From Marisa cornuarietis (lineage: Eukaryota > Mollusca > Gastropoda > Architaenioglossa > Ampullariidae): a stretch of 64,000 nt of DNA. The position numbers and the translations under genes are program-made. This document shows, piece by piece, positions 46,273 through 59,275 of the stretch (position 1 is its first letter; each line of letters begins with the position of its first letter). The DNA lies in contig SMMW01000018.1 of NCBI GenBank assembly GCA_004794655.1, positions 519,001 to 583,000 on the forward strand, written 5' to 3'. The notes beneath the pieces were generated by a model that did no database searches, had not been told where the DNA came from, and worked only from the letters and a program-made list of their open reading frames with translations.

Positions 46273-47065
46273 GTTCGTTTACACATGCTATTCGGTTTTA
46301 AGGTCTGATCTACACTTTTCTATGTGATATAAAGCAGATACTATAGATGATTAAGAAAACACACAGTTTGTCTAGCCAGTTGTTCTGCTAACAGTCACAC
46401 CAAGCTTCTCTCCCCCTCCACCACTTTAAGACAATATATGTACATAAATAAGAGACAACTCACCGCGTCAATTGACAATGTCTAGGTCAAGACAATGCCA
46501 AACATAAATATTAACAACAAACAGCGACTTAGTTGTGTTCCATAATTAAAAACAAAATCTGCCAGTGTAACGGGCGTTCACCGGTCGCGGAGTTACGAGA
46601 CAAAGTCGTGTACACGCCGTGGGTATCACGCACGGGTATCGTGGCTTCGTGGAAGATTAACAAGAGAAGCGCAGCTGTCATGTGCAGCGACAACGACGGC
46701 GTCCTTCCCGAGGGCTTATGAATGAAGTCCCAGGGTCAAGAGGCCTATAGAAATCACGTGACCCGTCAACCGTAGCGGTATACAGTAAAGGTGAAGGTGA
46801 AGGCTGAGTGATTCAAGCTTATTAGAGTCAGCTGGATTTATATAATATATTGAAGTCTACCTCTTCAGTTGTGATATGTTGTGTCTCCTAGACTTACATC
46901 ACATACAACAGCGACAGGTCCTGTTAGTGCTATCACGACTCGGACAAAAAGAAAAAAAAGAAAAACTCGTAAACTGAACATGGAAACAAATAAGTTTGTG
47001 CACATGAAAAATACTAACAACAATACCAAAAGAAGTATGTTGGTATGGAAGCTGGTTGATACAGA

Positions 47066-47207
47066 CAGTGGCATACGAATGTGCTTGGGTTTGGGTGAGG
47101 GGTAGAAGTGGCAAACTCCACGAGGTTCACATTCTTGCCTCTTTAGTATCTTTTTGAGAGGGCGGCTGCCCCTCTTGGCCCCCCCCCACTCTGTTCTTCC
47201 ACCACTG
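47066..47207 (-). mobile_element. MITE family M1, copy 4 (inverted)
   Basis: A 142-bp copy in the opposite orientation, from CAGTGGCATACGAA on the plus strand to TCCACCACTG, with the 5-bp duplication ACAGA at 47061-47065 and 47208-47212. It is the most diverged copy but keeps the AAGAATGTGAAC core and the G/C tracts on the minus strand. Confidence 0.75.
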
Positions 47208-48007
47208 ACAGAATAGAGACTAAATCGATTAGTAGTCGCAAGTAACGTCATAACAAGAAAGTTTAGTATATCACCGTTTCTGTACAGTATATATGTGTTT
47301 TCTTCCCCTTCGTCCTAACTTTTAATCACACACACACACACACATCTGTGGCGGGACTGCGTCACATGAATGTTCTTGACTGGCTTAACTTTGCCAATAA
47401 CAAGCTGACTGCGACAGAAGTGTTAATCTGCTGGTTAGGCGTTATGTGAGACCACGCTGAAAGACAAGACCAAGGACTGTAGACTATTATCTGCTCGCCT
47501 ACCTGCACCCCACCTCTCGGGTGTAAAAGTAATGACAAGGTCAAAGACCGCTAGCTGACGTCATGCATTTCAAGCTCAAGTTCACGGCCGCGGGTCTCCG
47601 CCGCATTGCGTTAAGCGGAAAAAAATGCACCGGTCAGTCCTGCAGACTGTGCTTGTAAACTTGCGGTAGTATGCTGTTCAAAAAAAAAAAAGTTTGTGTC
47701 TGGTATGGCACATTAAACTGTTCCAACTGCAAGAGATAACAGATGAAAGGTATATGTGTGTATATATATATATATACTGTCTCACGGTAGTTCTTCTACC
47801 GACATAACTTCCCCAAGACAGGCGAAGAGGCTCTGACCACTTTTGGTAACAAGCAGATTAGTGCGGCTATTTCCACACCTTTGCTGGGGTATAAATAGAC
47901 TTTGCAAGAACATGGATGGAATGGTGTGTGTGTGTGTGTGTGTCCGGGATGAGTGTGTGCTTGCGTGCGTACTCGCCTTGATAGAGCTGGCAAAGACGGC
48001 AAGGGTT

Positions 48008-48207
48008 GGTAAGTTGGTTGCTTGGTTTGGTGGAAAAATACTTCCACCTATAGGTGATTTCGCACTGTATGGGAATATGGAGCGGGAAGGAAACCGGAAT
48101 ACCCGGAGAAAACCCCCGACAGCTGGCGTTGCGAGACGAGATCTGAACCAAGAGCCTTATGGTGACAAGTGAGTGTTTTATAGTTACTACTACACTACCG
48201 GGCGCCT
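48008..48207 (-). mobile_element. SINE family S1, copy
   Basis: The same head and body as the copy at 7110: plus-strand AGACGAGATCTGAACC, GGAGAAAACCCCCG, GGTGATTTCGCACT and the head end CTACACTACCGGGCGCC near 48205. It lacks about 30 bp in the middle. A family S2 SINE follows at 48240. Confidence 0.7.
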
Positions 48208-48239
48208 CTGTGACGCCAGCGGAACGTCTCGCTTTTGCT

Positions 48240-48482
48240 AAATAATAATAAAAAAATAACCCGTATTCGACCGTTCTGGACTGATGTTATTGAACGCGGG
48301 GAGTGCGGTGTTCATCTCTTCTCCCTCATTACTTGGCCTTCAACGCTTTACGGAGCCAGGTTCCAATTCAATAGCTGGGTTGATTGGTGGGGGTGGGGGG
48401 AATCGATGCGCCAGATGGGTATCGAACCGAAGCGCCTTCGGGTTCTGACGCCAAAGGTTTCTATTGCCACTTTCTAGTTCCA
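48240..48482 (-). mobile_element. SINE family S2, copy
   Basis: The minus strand has the B box TTCGGTTCGATACCC near 48420. The body CAACCCAGCTATTGAATTGG, then AGTAATGAGGGAGAAGAGAT and GAACACCGCACTC, matches S2. It sits next to the S1 copy ending at 48207. Confidence 0.6.
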
Positions 48483-51400
48483 CCCTTACGGGAGTATTCG
48501 GGCCCTTAGATCCAACATAAGTGCCAATCAAAATCCAGAACAAGCATTTTGACTGTTTTATAGACCAGTCACGTTTCCATCAAATTTATAGCTTATGCCG
48601 AGTTCAAGGTATCGGACATGCTGGATGATGATGCTGTCAACAATAAAGGCATAAAGCGATCGAGAGATCCAAGTGGCGGAATAAAAACGTGGCTCGTGAA
48701 ATACGTGATGGAGAAGCGGGTAGAGTAGTTAGGTGGGGGAAGGGCTTAATCAGTCGCAAGGAGTATGAGAGGTACTATCATGTTTAGGGTTACTGCTTTG
48801 TAAATCAGCACAAAAAGACATCACACTTGGTTGTCGGGAGTAAACGGGGCCCCAGAGTGTAAGGTCAAGGTCAAATAGCACGTGTTACCTACGTGGAATC
48901 AGTTGCATCATAATGGTGACGCTTCTCCCGCGACCCCGAGCCGAGAGAACGGTGGTTGGGAGAAGAGGTGCGTGCAGGGTGAGTGAAGGAATCTACAGAG
49001 AGGAAGAACTTAAAGTTTGGAGTAGTGGGGCTGTATTATGTTATAGCATAGTACCTACCCATCGGTGGTAAGCAAATAGTTTACACTCATGCAATATTAA
49101 CACAAATGACGGAAAGACTGCGAGTCGACTGCATAGTCTACTTCACATACTAAATTACTAACACCTAAACATTCCACGACAAAATGTATGTAAGCCTGTA
49201 AGGCCAAAGGGTACCGTTTTGGTGATTTTAAAGAAACATAATTTTTTTATGATTTATATACTAAACAGAGAAGACTATAGAATACTAAAATTTTACGATG
49301 TACATATTAAGCTACGCAGTGAACAGGACTATCCCATTCTTTTACTCTTTACTACAATTACTCGTAACAGGTAATACCGGTGCTATCGCAGCAGCAGCTT
49401 GATCGTTTCAACAGATTTTTTTTTCTCTCATGGAAACGATCAAGGAAGAGATGAGTTTCGTTCTCGATGTAACTGATTCCCCATACCTCCCCTTCCAACC
49501 TGACCTTCGGGATGAAAATGTTTCCTTTGCACCGGGTCGCATGGCTAAAACAAGATCGAATATCGATGTGAAGCACAACATGTCTCTTTGTGTTGTACTA
49601 TGTTCTCCCTAAAGACGAAAATCCGATAAAGAGATTATTTTAGATATAATTATGTCATTACCTAAAAATAATTTTCACCCATCCAGAGTGTTTCCGTGCC
49701 GCGTAGATAGCAAACTTGATAGGAATATAAGCATGCGAGATTGATGGATACATAGATATATAAGGCATTAGGCAGTTATAGCCGGGTCTAATGTTCATAC
49801 GAATCTGCGAGGGCACAGTGGAGTGCGAGAGTGGCAACGCCCAAGAGCTTACAAGGTGCTTTCAGATGTCCATGACCTTTCAGGAACTCCTTGCATGACC
49901 CCTCACGAACTGTCTGCGTGACTCCTCCCTTGCACCGAGCGTGGCAAGTCTCCGAGTTGACCTGGTCCGCTAAAGTTCAGAGGTTAAAGCTACACACATA
50001 CCATGCACCGTGATCCTTCCTGCAAGTCCTGACCCCAGAGGAAAGGGTCGTCCACCTCTTGACACAGACAGAAAAATAAACTCCACAAAAGTAAGCACGG
50101 GGCGGTCATTTGACCTAAAGTTCATTAACGCAGATAGCAGTGTCCCGATGTACCACCGCGCCATAAATGGGGTTTCCCGTTTAAGCCGTACTGCTTACAT
50201 GGTATAAAACGTGCTCGAAATTATCATGTGCCACTATGGCCAGACTCCTGCAGGGAACAGAGATAGCTTCTCTTCCCAACCACTATCTATACTCGCATGC
50301 ACAATGGCATTGATAAACGTATACTGCACAAAGAAAATAAAGGGAACGAAAATAGTTTATCATTCCCATACCGAAACTTACATAGCCAATAACAGCACGA
50401 ATACAAACCATACATATCAACTATTTCAGTGAATTATTAATTACGAACAGCTGTATCGTTGGGGAAGTAGTTTAACTAATTCCTTACACTGACACAATCC
50501 TTACCTTACCGTCGACATCATCAACGGTAGCCTATCGCCGAAAGTAGCAATTAAAAAACATCAGAAAAAAACAGCAAATAGTGAATATTAATACAACACA
50601 ATGAAGGTCTTTGTCCTCGTCTGTCTGCACAAAAATAATTTGTGTCAGCAAAATCTGTCTTGCCTTGTAAAATGGTAAACGCGTTTCACAGCAAATTTAT
50701 GCACTGAAAATTTCACAGCTTATGATAATGAGATGTTCCAGGCTATAGACCCGATACATATGCAAAGAACAAGACGACTAATTAAGCTGCTTAATGCAGC
50801 GTAGCTACGGACATAGCTATGTGCAAAGAGCATCCCACTTAATTGCCGTGGATTTCATCATAGTCACGTGCATCTTCATCTTTGCACAAGACATCCATGA
50901 ACTGTGTTCATCACTGAAGGTTGCGCTCCATTCTTTTATCTTTTATGCAAAAATTGTTCCAGCATCGCACTGTTTTAAAAGCTTCGGCAGTTTCATTCAC
51001 ATCAAAGGCCTAGTCACACTCATACATCTTATCGTATATTACACATAGTGATCAAGATTTAAATAGGAAATAAATCAATCTTACTGCTCTTTTGAGGTAT
51101 TACATACGATTTTTACGCGCACCATACCATACAGGCAATCATACTCACATATGTAGATACCAATAACACACACACACACACACACACGATGTAATGTTGA
51201 GGGCAATAGCCTCTGGCATGAAAGGTCAAGGTAAAGCAAACGGCAAGGTCGAGGAGTGGTCTGTCGGTGGGAGGGAAAGCAGCAGACTGACGGTGAATGT
51301 TGATTAGGCGATTTGCACTTGGTACGTGAACGGCCCATGGCCTCGAGGCACTTCACCCTTTCCACCCCTTCCTTCTCTCTGAGTTCGTGTGCCGATGCGT

Positions 51401-53004
51401 ATCTTTCAATCATACATTAATTCAAGATGTTATTTTTTTCATTTACTTCTTTTCTCTTTAGATGCTTAAACAATTTATCATAAGATTGAAGTAAATAATT
51501 TATTTTTTAACAGCTCTTCTCTGGACAGACGGACACAGAATATCTCGCTGCAAGGCTCACCCTTTCTTATCGTATTTGTTTTCCCGTATATGTCTTCCCG
51601 TATAGTTATTATAAATATTTCTCTGCCACTGTTAACGGGCAATCGTCAACATCATGTTTGCAGATAGCCACCCAAATTCCTCTTGTCTCTTTTATTACCA
51701 GGCTGCTTAGAACAAAGCATGTAACCCACACGAGTGGACCTGAATACTATACACTCAGTGACCACGCGACAAAAGCAGACGCCTCTGATTATCAAGGGTT
51801 ACCTAGGTTACGTCGTGTGGCTAGACAGACGATTCGTGATACGATATCATGCACTGGTCACATGGGGCAGATGTCTCTGCTGTAAGTGCTGTCGGAGATG
51901 AGTCATGCGAACACATGGTGGACACGGCTTGGTGTTAAAGCTAACGGTGATCTAGCCTGTGATATAAGCAAACAATGGGTGAAACCTGCTGCACCTTCCA
52001 GCTTTGTCAAGCCGAGAAATTGTCTAGCTGTTAATCCTAGCTCTCTCAAGGATGACAGCACGTGGACAGAAAAAGGTGATAATTAACGCACGCCAAGGCG
52101 CACACACAATGCATGACATGTCCTCGAAAAACCAGAAGACAAAGACCCTTGCTCATCGCTGCCAAATATATGCGTCCAGTAACAATAGCACACTCTATTC
52201 CACATGTTTGCCATTTTGCTGCTGTTGTTCTTTGTCGTATGGTCAACAGTCGGTCTCGTTTGGGATTTCTTTCCATAGCGCACATGGGGGAAGTCTTGTA
52301 TTATTTACTGTGACATTGCATTCCAAAAGTATCATTCTGTCGTTTTAATTGACAACGTTTAGATTAAATCATCACCACAACCCTCCCCGCCCCCTTTTTG
52401 TGGAGGGGATCATTACATAGCAGAAACACTGTTAAAAAAAATGCTTACGAGAGGTTGAGATAAGAAAAGAAATCACGAAGGAACAAGCATAATTAGCTGA
52501 ACATTTTAGATGATGGGAACTTGGAGACAGTCATAGGGAAGACAGATGCCTCTTGGCAAATTGAAAGCCGGGATGATGAAAGAAATACAAAACATCCAGA
52601 AATTCAAGGGCAATCACCTCCACTTGGCAGTTGGCCGCAAGGGTTCTTGGGAATGGATCCAACTCAAGAAGGAAGACCGTCCTATCAGCGCGTATTTCTG
52701 TCCCAGGGAAAGGAGGGGGAGGCGTAATGATAAGCCCCGCCTACTCTCAGTTGCAGTACACCATGATGAAACACCAAACGGCGTGCGCTGCTCTCATGAC
52801 TGCTATCAGGTGTACCATAATAAAACATGACCTACATTAGATGTATGTCAAGGCTATATCGCGGGTGACCAAATAAAATTCGTATCTAGGTTATTGTGGT
52901 CCATTGTTTATTTACACGAACCAATTACTACTTTAAGATGTTCACGAACTATCTATTAAGATATCGGTCGGTCCGTCGGATGATTTCAAAATGTTATTAA
53001 GGGA
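48483..53004. other. Intergenic, nothing recognised
   Basis: A short CA run (51170-51187) and AT-rich sequence. Small open frames near 49430 and 52546 show no known domain. Confidence 0.5.
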
Positions 53005-53165
53005 GAGGGATAGTTGACAGGGGTGGAAACCGGAGGACCTGAGGAAAACCCTCGACGAACAGGTGTCACACAGAAAATGTCCCGAGACGAGGTCTGAACC
53101 AAAGACCCTGAAGTTCTCACTGGAGTAGTGACAAGCGAGTGTTTAACCACTGCACTGTCATGGTA
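53005..53165 (-). mobile_element. SINE family S1, 3'-truncated copy
   Basis: It carries GGAAACCGGAGGACC, AACAGGTGTCACAC, TCCCGAGACGAGGTCTGAAC and GACAAGCGAGTGTTTAACCA on the plus strand, the complement of the S1 head and proximal body. The distal body (GTGCGAAATCACC part) is missing. An A run lies at 53212-53233. Confidence 0.65.
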
Positions 53166-53233
53166 ACGTCCCATGGCCTGGCAGGATGTCAACGCGCGCG
53201 TGGAGTAGATTAAAAAAAAAAAAAAAAAAAAAA

Positions 53234-55514
53234 GCACTGGGGCGTAGATGATGGAGAGGTAGGGGGAAGACACTGTTTCTAGTGCAGGGGAGATACTGTG
53301 ATGCTGGCATGTTGCTGGCCGTCACAGTCTGTCCTTCTCTGTCTTGTAGGGTAACCTCTGATTGGCTCTGAAATTACTATGTGGCCATAATTTGCTCTGG
53401 GTATTATATTTTTTCGTATAAGGGAGACAGTGATGCTTCACTGCAAAGTACACGATCGACAAAAAGGATTTTCATCAGGATCGAACAAACGGTATAGATT
53501 TGCACAGCGATCAACTAGATCCCTCAACTCCCACATACTGTTTTATTTATAAGATTATATTTGCTTCATTATCCTGGCTTTTGTCGAGTGGTCCCATGAC
53601 AATGGTTAGCTATTTCTGTCTGTAGCATTTGTTGTGTTTGGGGCAGTTATTTAGCACGACTGAATTATTGATAGGTACGACGACGACTCTTACACACTGG
53701 ACTATAAAAGTTTTTCCAATATTAACCATGGCCTTATATTAACCATCATAATCATCCCACAGACTGCGTGAAAATACAACCGTCCTTGCGTAGTATACGC
53801 TGTCTTAAAATAACCGTAAATCGCATATTTTGTAGCAAGTAAATAAGATTCTGGTGTACAGGTCATCGTTCGGTAACCTATAAACCTGACAGCACGGACC
53901 TGTTAGAACAGCTTACTAGTCCAGTTCCTAGGTACTTGACATTGTAAGTACAACCAGGTGCCACGAGCCCGCGTGTTGGAAACGTGATGTGATGACGATG
54001 ATTTATAATGCGCAGGTATCCATTCAAAAGAATGCGCAGCAAAAACAGAAGAGAAGAAAAAAAATAAAACAGTAAAAAAATAATAAAGACAGAAGTGGTG
54101 CTAGGTTGTTTTAAGTCGGTCTTAAGTAAACAAGCTATTGTCTCTGTGCGGACCTGGAATCCCTTTCTGCCCATGTTTGTATGGCACCTGAGCAACATTG
54201 CCAGCCGAACACGCGTTACAAACGTGATAATTCCGTTGCCTTCCCTATCTGTCCCCTTCCCTTCTCACCACCTCCCCTCCCCATTCCTATGTGAGCGTGT
54301 GTGGACACGAGTGTGTGCGTGAACGCGCGTGGTTGCTGCAAGTGCTCACCTTTACAAGCCATCCATAACTACAGACACGTGTGGATTGCGTGATGGTCTT
54401 GTCCTATTTCTAAAGTGCAGCTGTTTCACTGCCCTACTTTACACATCTAGCCTACCTTTTGCATTCTCATGACATCATTCTTGTTACAAACAGTAGTTAA
54501 AGATGATGGATAAGTGGTACTGTATGCACAATGGTACTGCAATCTGTAAGAAAGTGTAGCTGTGTTTTACTGCATCATATTCACAGATGGGGAAAACATT
54601 ATTTACACTGTCTTCCATCAGTTACATGTAATTCAATTGTTTGTTGTTTCCAAGAATTCATGGTCCATTTAAAGTCTGAAGCCACAGACAAAACCTATAA
54701 GAGAACAAACACTAGATTGTATGCTAGCGCGTGACTTGTAATAACCAATACAAATGTTTGCAAATTTTGCTGTTTTTAGTGGTTGTCTGACAACAAATAC
54801 TATTATTTGAATACTCCTTTTTTAAATGCTGTGCAATATTCTGCTAAATGCCTTGTAACAAAATACATAATTTATCTCACGAAACGATAAAATTTAATTG
54901 AGTTAGGCAAGAGAACTAATACGCTTCATTTGCTCTTGGTTTCAAGATTCACAAGAGAAAACATGACCTTCATTCGTTACACAGCCTATAAGTAGTTTGT
55001 GGGTTGACACCAATCCTCGTGCTACAATATTGTAGGTCACTGGGACGATCGCTGGTAGTTTGTTTCACCTTGATAAGTGAGATGTCCCAGATATGTGCAA
55101 TATAATACTAAACTTAGAACTGGAACCCTTGTGGTCTGATGTCAGTGGACTTAACTGAAAAAAAAAGGTCTCGTCGACGTTTCGAGTTTTTACCCTTCAC
55201 ATTGCGGAAGAATGTTGGCCCATCCTGTGATAAAAGTTTTCAGACAGCATTATCTCAAGGGCCATTGTCTTTGCATGCCTTGTGTGTGTGAGAGAGAGAG
55301 ACACGCTACCGGTAAAATACCTCCGTTTCACTGCCTAGACTACCTCTAGCCTATCCCTCCACCCATCCCAATACTAACATTATTGTTTTACAAATATTAA
55401 GATGATGGATGCGTGGTAGTGTCCGACTGTAAACTGTGGGGGAGGTGAGGGGATTGTTTGTGTTCGGAACAGTTCAGGTTCCTTGCATGTTTTGATTACC
55501 TGATTTTTGTTATT
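53234..55514. other. Intergenic, nothing recognised
   Basis: AT-rich sequence with small open frames only and no identified repeat. Confidence 0.5.
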
Positions 55515-55539
55515 GTTGTTTGTTTGTTTGTTTGTTTTA

Positions 55540-55745
55540 GCCGAGGGGCTTTGGCACACCCGTTCCAACCGAGAGGCGTGCAGACGCGGCAAATTTCCCC
55601 CAGTCGACCCAGATGTTGGAAATTCGCAGCTGACATCTGAGGGTTGTGGAAGGTAAGGCAGTAAGGGATACAGAAGGACACCGCTGTGTCGTAAAGCTGC
55701 CACCGAGACAAGTGAGGTGCTCAACTCACTCTCCAACAGCTTAAA
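55540..55745 (+). mobile_element. SINE family S2, copy in plus orientation
   Basis: It begins TTAGCCGAGGGGCTTTGGC (degenerate A box). It carries TTTCCCCCAGTCGACCCAG, GGGTTGTGGAAGGTAAGGCA and a tail CCGAGACAAGTGAGGTGCTC. A (TTTG)n run at 55515-55535 precedes it. No target duplication was found. Confidence 0.6.
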
Positions 55746-57417
55746 TGAGGGGCGGTGGAAGAAGACGACCATTTCCTTTTACATTTATTATTAAATCAAA
55801 AACGGATCATTTTCAGCGATGCAAAGACATGGAAAAAAGCTAACAGTTCAATTACACTAAATGCGTTTAAATGAATAAAAATGGTTGAACATGCCACCCC
55901 CTCCCCCCAAAAAAATCAAAACAGAAGACAAACACTGCCACAGTAATTCCATAGAACACATTTTTCATGTTATTTAAAAACAAACAGACATTCAGCTTAT
56001 GTGTGTAAAAATGAAATAAGAAATAAAGCAAGATAATATGCAAAGCAGGATAAGCAATTTTGTTTTCCTATTGAAGTCTAGCATGCTAAAGGCAGTTCTT
56101 AACTGGACAACTATGAACGAACGCTTGACTAAGCAATTAAACGGTCATCCGACTTCATGCAAGTCTTACACCTTGTGCCCCGTGTTCAGGTATGGTGGCA
56201 ACTCGCATTTCGCCAGAAAGAACTTATTTACCTTTCAAGATATGAAGATCTAATGAGGCCATTCGACTGGGTGCAAACGTACTTCGTACCAAGGAGAAAC
56301 GCCTGATGCTCAAACACATTTCTGGACTAACTGTAGCATAAATTAGGTTTGACTTAATTCCCATAAGCATATTTCCCGTGAAGACAATTTCATAAACGGA
56401 ACTCGGCTGGTAGGGGTGGTGACTAGTTCGTTGTCTCTTTTTTCTTTGTATCTATATGAATGCGCGCGCATGTTGTGAGCAGGAGTGTGTGGGATGCGTG
56501 CTGTTTTATGAATTTGGATCGAGTCTTCAGTGTATCGTGTTTAGTTTTGTTTTGGCACATTTATTTTCCAGTTAAGCTTAATTGATTCACGTTCTGTTCT
56601 TAAACGATAGAACAGCACTAAAAACAATTGTCGTCTATCCTATCACGTTGGATGGATTTTTGTTTTTGCGAAGAAAAATTTCACTGCAGGTAGAAATGCT
56701 ACAAAAGAATCTTTGGCGAATAAGGTGACTCCTACCATGAAACTGCTACAGGTTTTCGCATTGTACTGTTATTAAATTGTTTCTGTGTAGCAGTCAACAG
56801 TTTATAACCACAAAGTATGTGTCATCAGGAAGTTTCCTTCATGACATCGATGAACAAATTTCGTGACTTCTTGTCATTAGCAACCGGAAACCTTAAAGGA
56901 CAAACCGAGCGCAACATTTTTTCTTTATGATCGGGTTAAGTTCGTTTTAAAATAATAATTGCCAAAATATGAGTACATAATTATGCTTAATTTTAAAGAT
57001 ATAAGCCTTAAAACATCGGTATTCTCACCTGCCACTAGGAAAAAATTACTCTCCTATACTGAAGAATTCTCTTACGCGCTCGAAGTATTTGTAACAGCGA
57101 GTGTGGATGTCTTCAAGTCAAATGAAGAAACATCGCTCAGGATGTCGTTTTCAAGAAGCGATTTTTTGCCCAGAAAATGAAACGGTGATTTTGGAATAGA
57201 GCCCTATACAGATTGGAAGTTTATTTAGAAGCTTCCAAATGAAGTTGAAAAAATAATTAAATGGTCCATTCATTCAACAGACTGGAAAGTCAATCTTCTC
57301 TAGACCAATATTTAATGGGCAACAATCACAGATATTGCAATCTACGTTGTATTCTGATTGTGTTACTAAGTGGGCGCATTTGAATTAATTTTCCTATGTG
57401 TATTATTGTTAATAAAA
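55746..57417. other. Intergenic, AT-rich
   Basis: Contains the string related to the 13.5-kb inverted repeat at about 56097-56130. Otherwise no structure seen. Confidence 0.5.
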
Positions 57418-59115
57418 TATAAACACATTTCAAAAGTGTTTGTCTGAGATTACTGTAATTTTATTTTTATTCAATGGTTTCAAGTATTGCATTTTTATTT
57501 TATAGTTAGAACTGACAGCTGATAAGGATTTTTTACAATTAAAAATATAATGATAGTTTGAAACATGTTTGTCGATGTACAAAACTTATTTCTTCCTCAT
57601 TTAGCTGCATGCAAAATTTTCTATTTACTTACTGATACTCGCACGTGTTCCCGTTTAAGCTCCTTATACGTTTATCACCGTCAATTTTTTTTCCTTCTTT
57701 TTTTGCTGTTTCGAGCACGCACATCAATGGTGCCCTCACACTGTCAGTTGTTGTTATCATTATGCTGGATAAAGATACGACTGATGATGATGTGTTTGTG
57801 ACTGTGTCACGATGTTACTTGTAGACCAGACGGTGTAGAAACTGTCGATGTTGTATATCTGGTGCTTGATCTACCAGCAGTCGTAGTTGGTTTTAACATC
57901 TCGTGCTGTTGTATAGTAAGCACTGCTGTAGGAATAAGATTTCTTCGTTTCACTGAAAGTCCAAGACTTGTTTGTACTGTATAAGTGACTGGATAACAAT
58001 CGATTTTGAAATGTTTTGAGCAAATTCTTGAGTCCGGTGTGGGGACCAAGTTAGCATGGCACATTTGAACAAACCAGAGACCTGTATATACATATCTCTG
58101 AACAAAGTGAATCCACTGGCGTTTGCTGCCATTATCTTTAGGATTTCCTTAATGAGAACAAACTAACTCCCTCTGAGTGTCGAAGAGAACCTTCAACAAC
58201 AGCACAATGTGTCCTGGTCAGTTTTCTTTTACTGAGGATTGCATCTTTTCTCTTCGACTTCAGCTCGTGCAGGCGACGCTATTTTTAGAAATTCTTCCGT
58301 TTCGTCACTTCCTGTTTTATCGAAAACTCCAGGTGTGCTTAAGAGAAAAAATAGTAATATAAAATCTCTCATGCCTCATTGTCATAAAATACCACCGGAA
58401 TATGTTTTTGTGATACTTTGTGCTCAGTTTCCAGCGATTTTTGCACAGCAATCGGGTTGACCTTTAATCTCTTGGCTGCTACGCTCGACAGAAACATTGT
58501 TAGAGGCTCTATTAAAAGCCTTCACTGCAAGTTTAAAAATTCTTCTCGCAACTAGTTCAGGACGACTTAACTTTCGTGCTTTGCAGTACACCAGGAGATC
58601 GGAAACCTGAACAGTTCATTATACGACTTACCTGGTATGTATACTACAGTGCATGGGAAACTCTGACCACTAATCCTGATACTAAAATCAATTACTAAGG
58701 ACATATCAACATGACAAACAATCCACACGGTCCAAGAAGACTGACCCCAGTTACGTGGCATCTGTGCTGAAGAAAGTCTCACAGCCACTGTCTGTACCAC
58801 TGTAATGCTGTCGTTTGAGTTGTCGCTATTTACGAATCCACTTCATAGTCTGCCAGACCCAAAAGGAGGTTTTCTAGGGTTAGACTGGTTTACTGGAACA
58901 CATAACATGAAAATTTGTATCTCTATGATCAAATAATAAATGGTCTTAAAATTAACTCCAGATATCACTTACAGTTTTTTTTTAAATTGACAATTCCGAC
59001 AACACTCGAGTATAGAAGGAAAGTTTTACGTATTTTGTAGTTAACTACGAATTGCAACTAAGCAGCGGCGTTTGAAGACGAAGGTGTGCGCAGTCGCTGG
59101 TTCGATACCCTGTGA
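57418..59115 (-). mobile_element. THAP-encoding dispersed repeat, copy B
   Basis: The direct duplicate of copy A, beginning at ACACATTTCAAAAGTGTTTG and continuing through the same THAP block on the minus strand (about 58230-57807), where RICSKHFKIDC and NLIPTAVLTI are readable. It holds about 50 bp near 58256-58305 that copy A lacks, and is missing the 450 bp that copy A has before the sequence AAGCRRCGGCRTTTGAAGAC. Both copies are frameshifted, at least partly at different places, so neither encodes an intact protein. Confidence 0.6.
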
Positions 59116-59275
59116 CAGGTGTCCAGCTTAAAACAGACACCCGACTCCGTATAGGGTTGGGGAAAGTAATGCAGCGAGGGGAAAGAAATGGGCATCACTT
59201 TCACAAAACTTGATCCCGAAACAAATGAGGATTATAACATCTCACTCTCCTTACAACATTAAAGTCACCGGGCTA
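59080..59275 (+). mobile_element. SINE family S2, copy joined to THAP copy B
   Basis: The head contains the B box TGGTTCGATACCC (59098-59110). The body GGTTGGGGAAAGTAATGCAG and GAGGGGAAAGAAATGGGCAT follows, then the tail CCCGAAACAAATGAGGA. The same head fragment occurs beside THAP copy A (40541), so this SINE was part of the block before it was duplicated. Confidence 0.65.
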
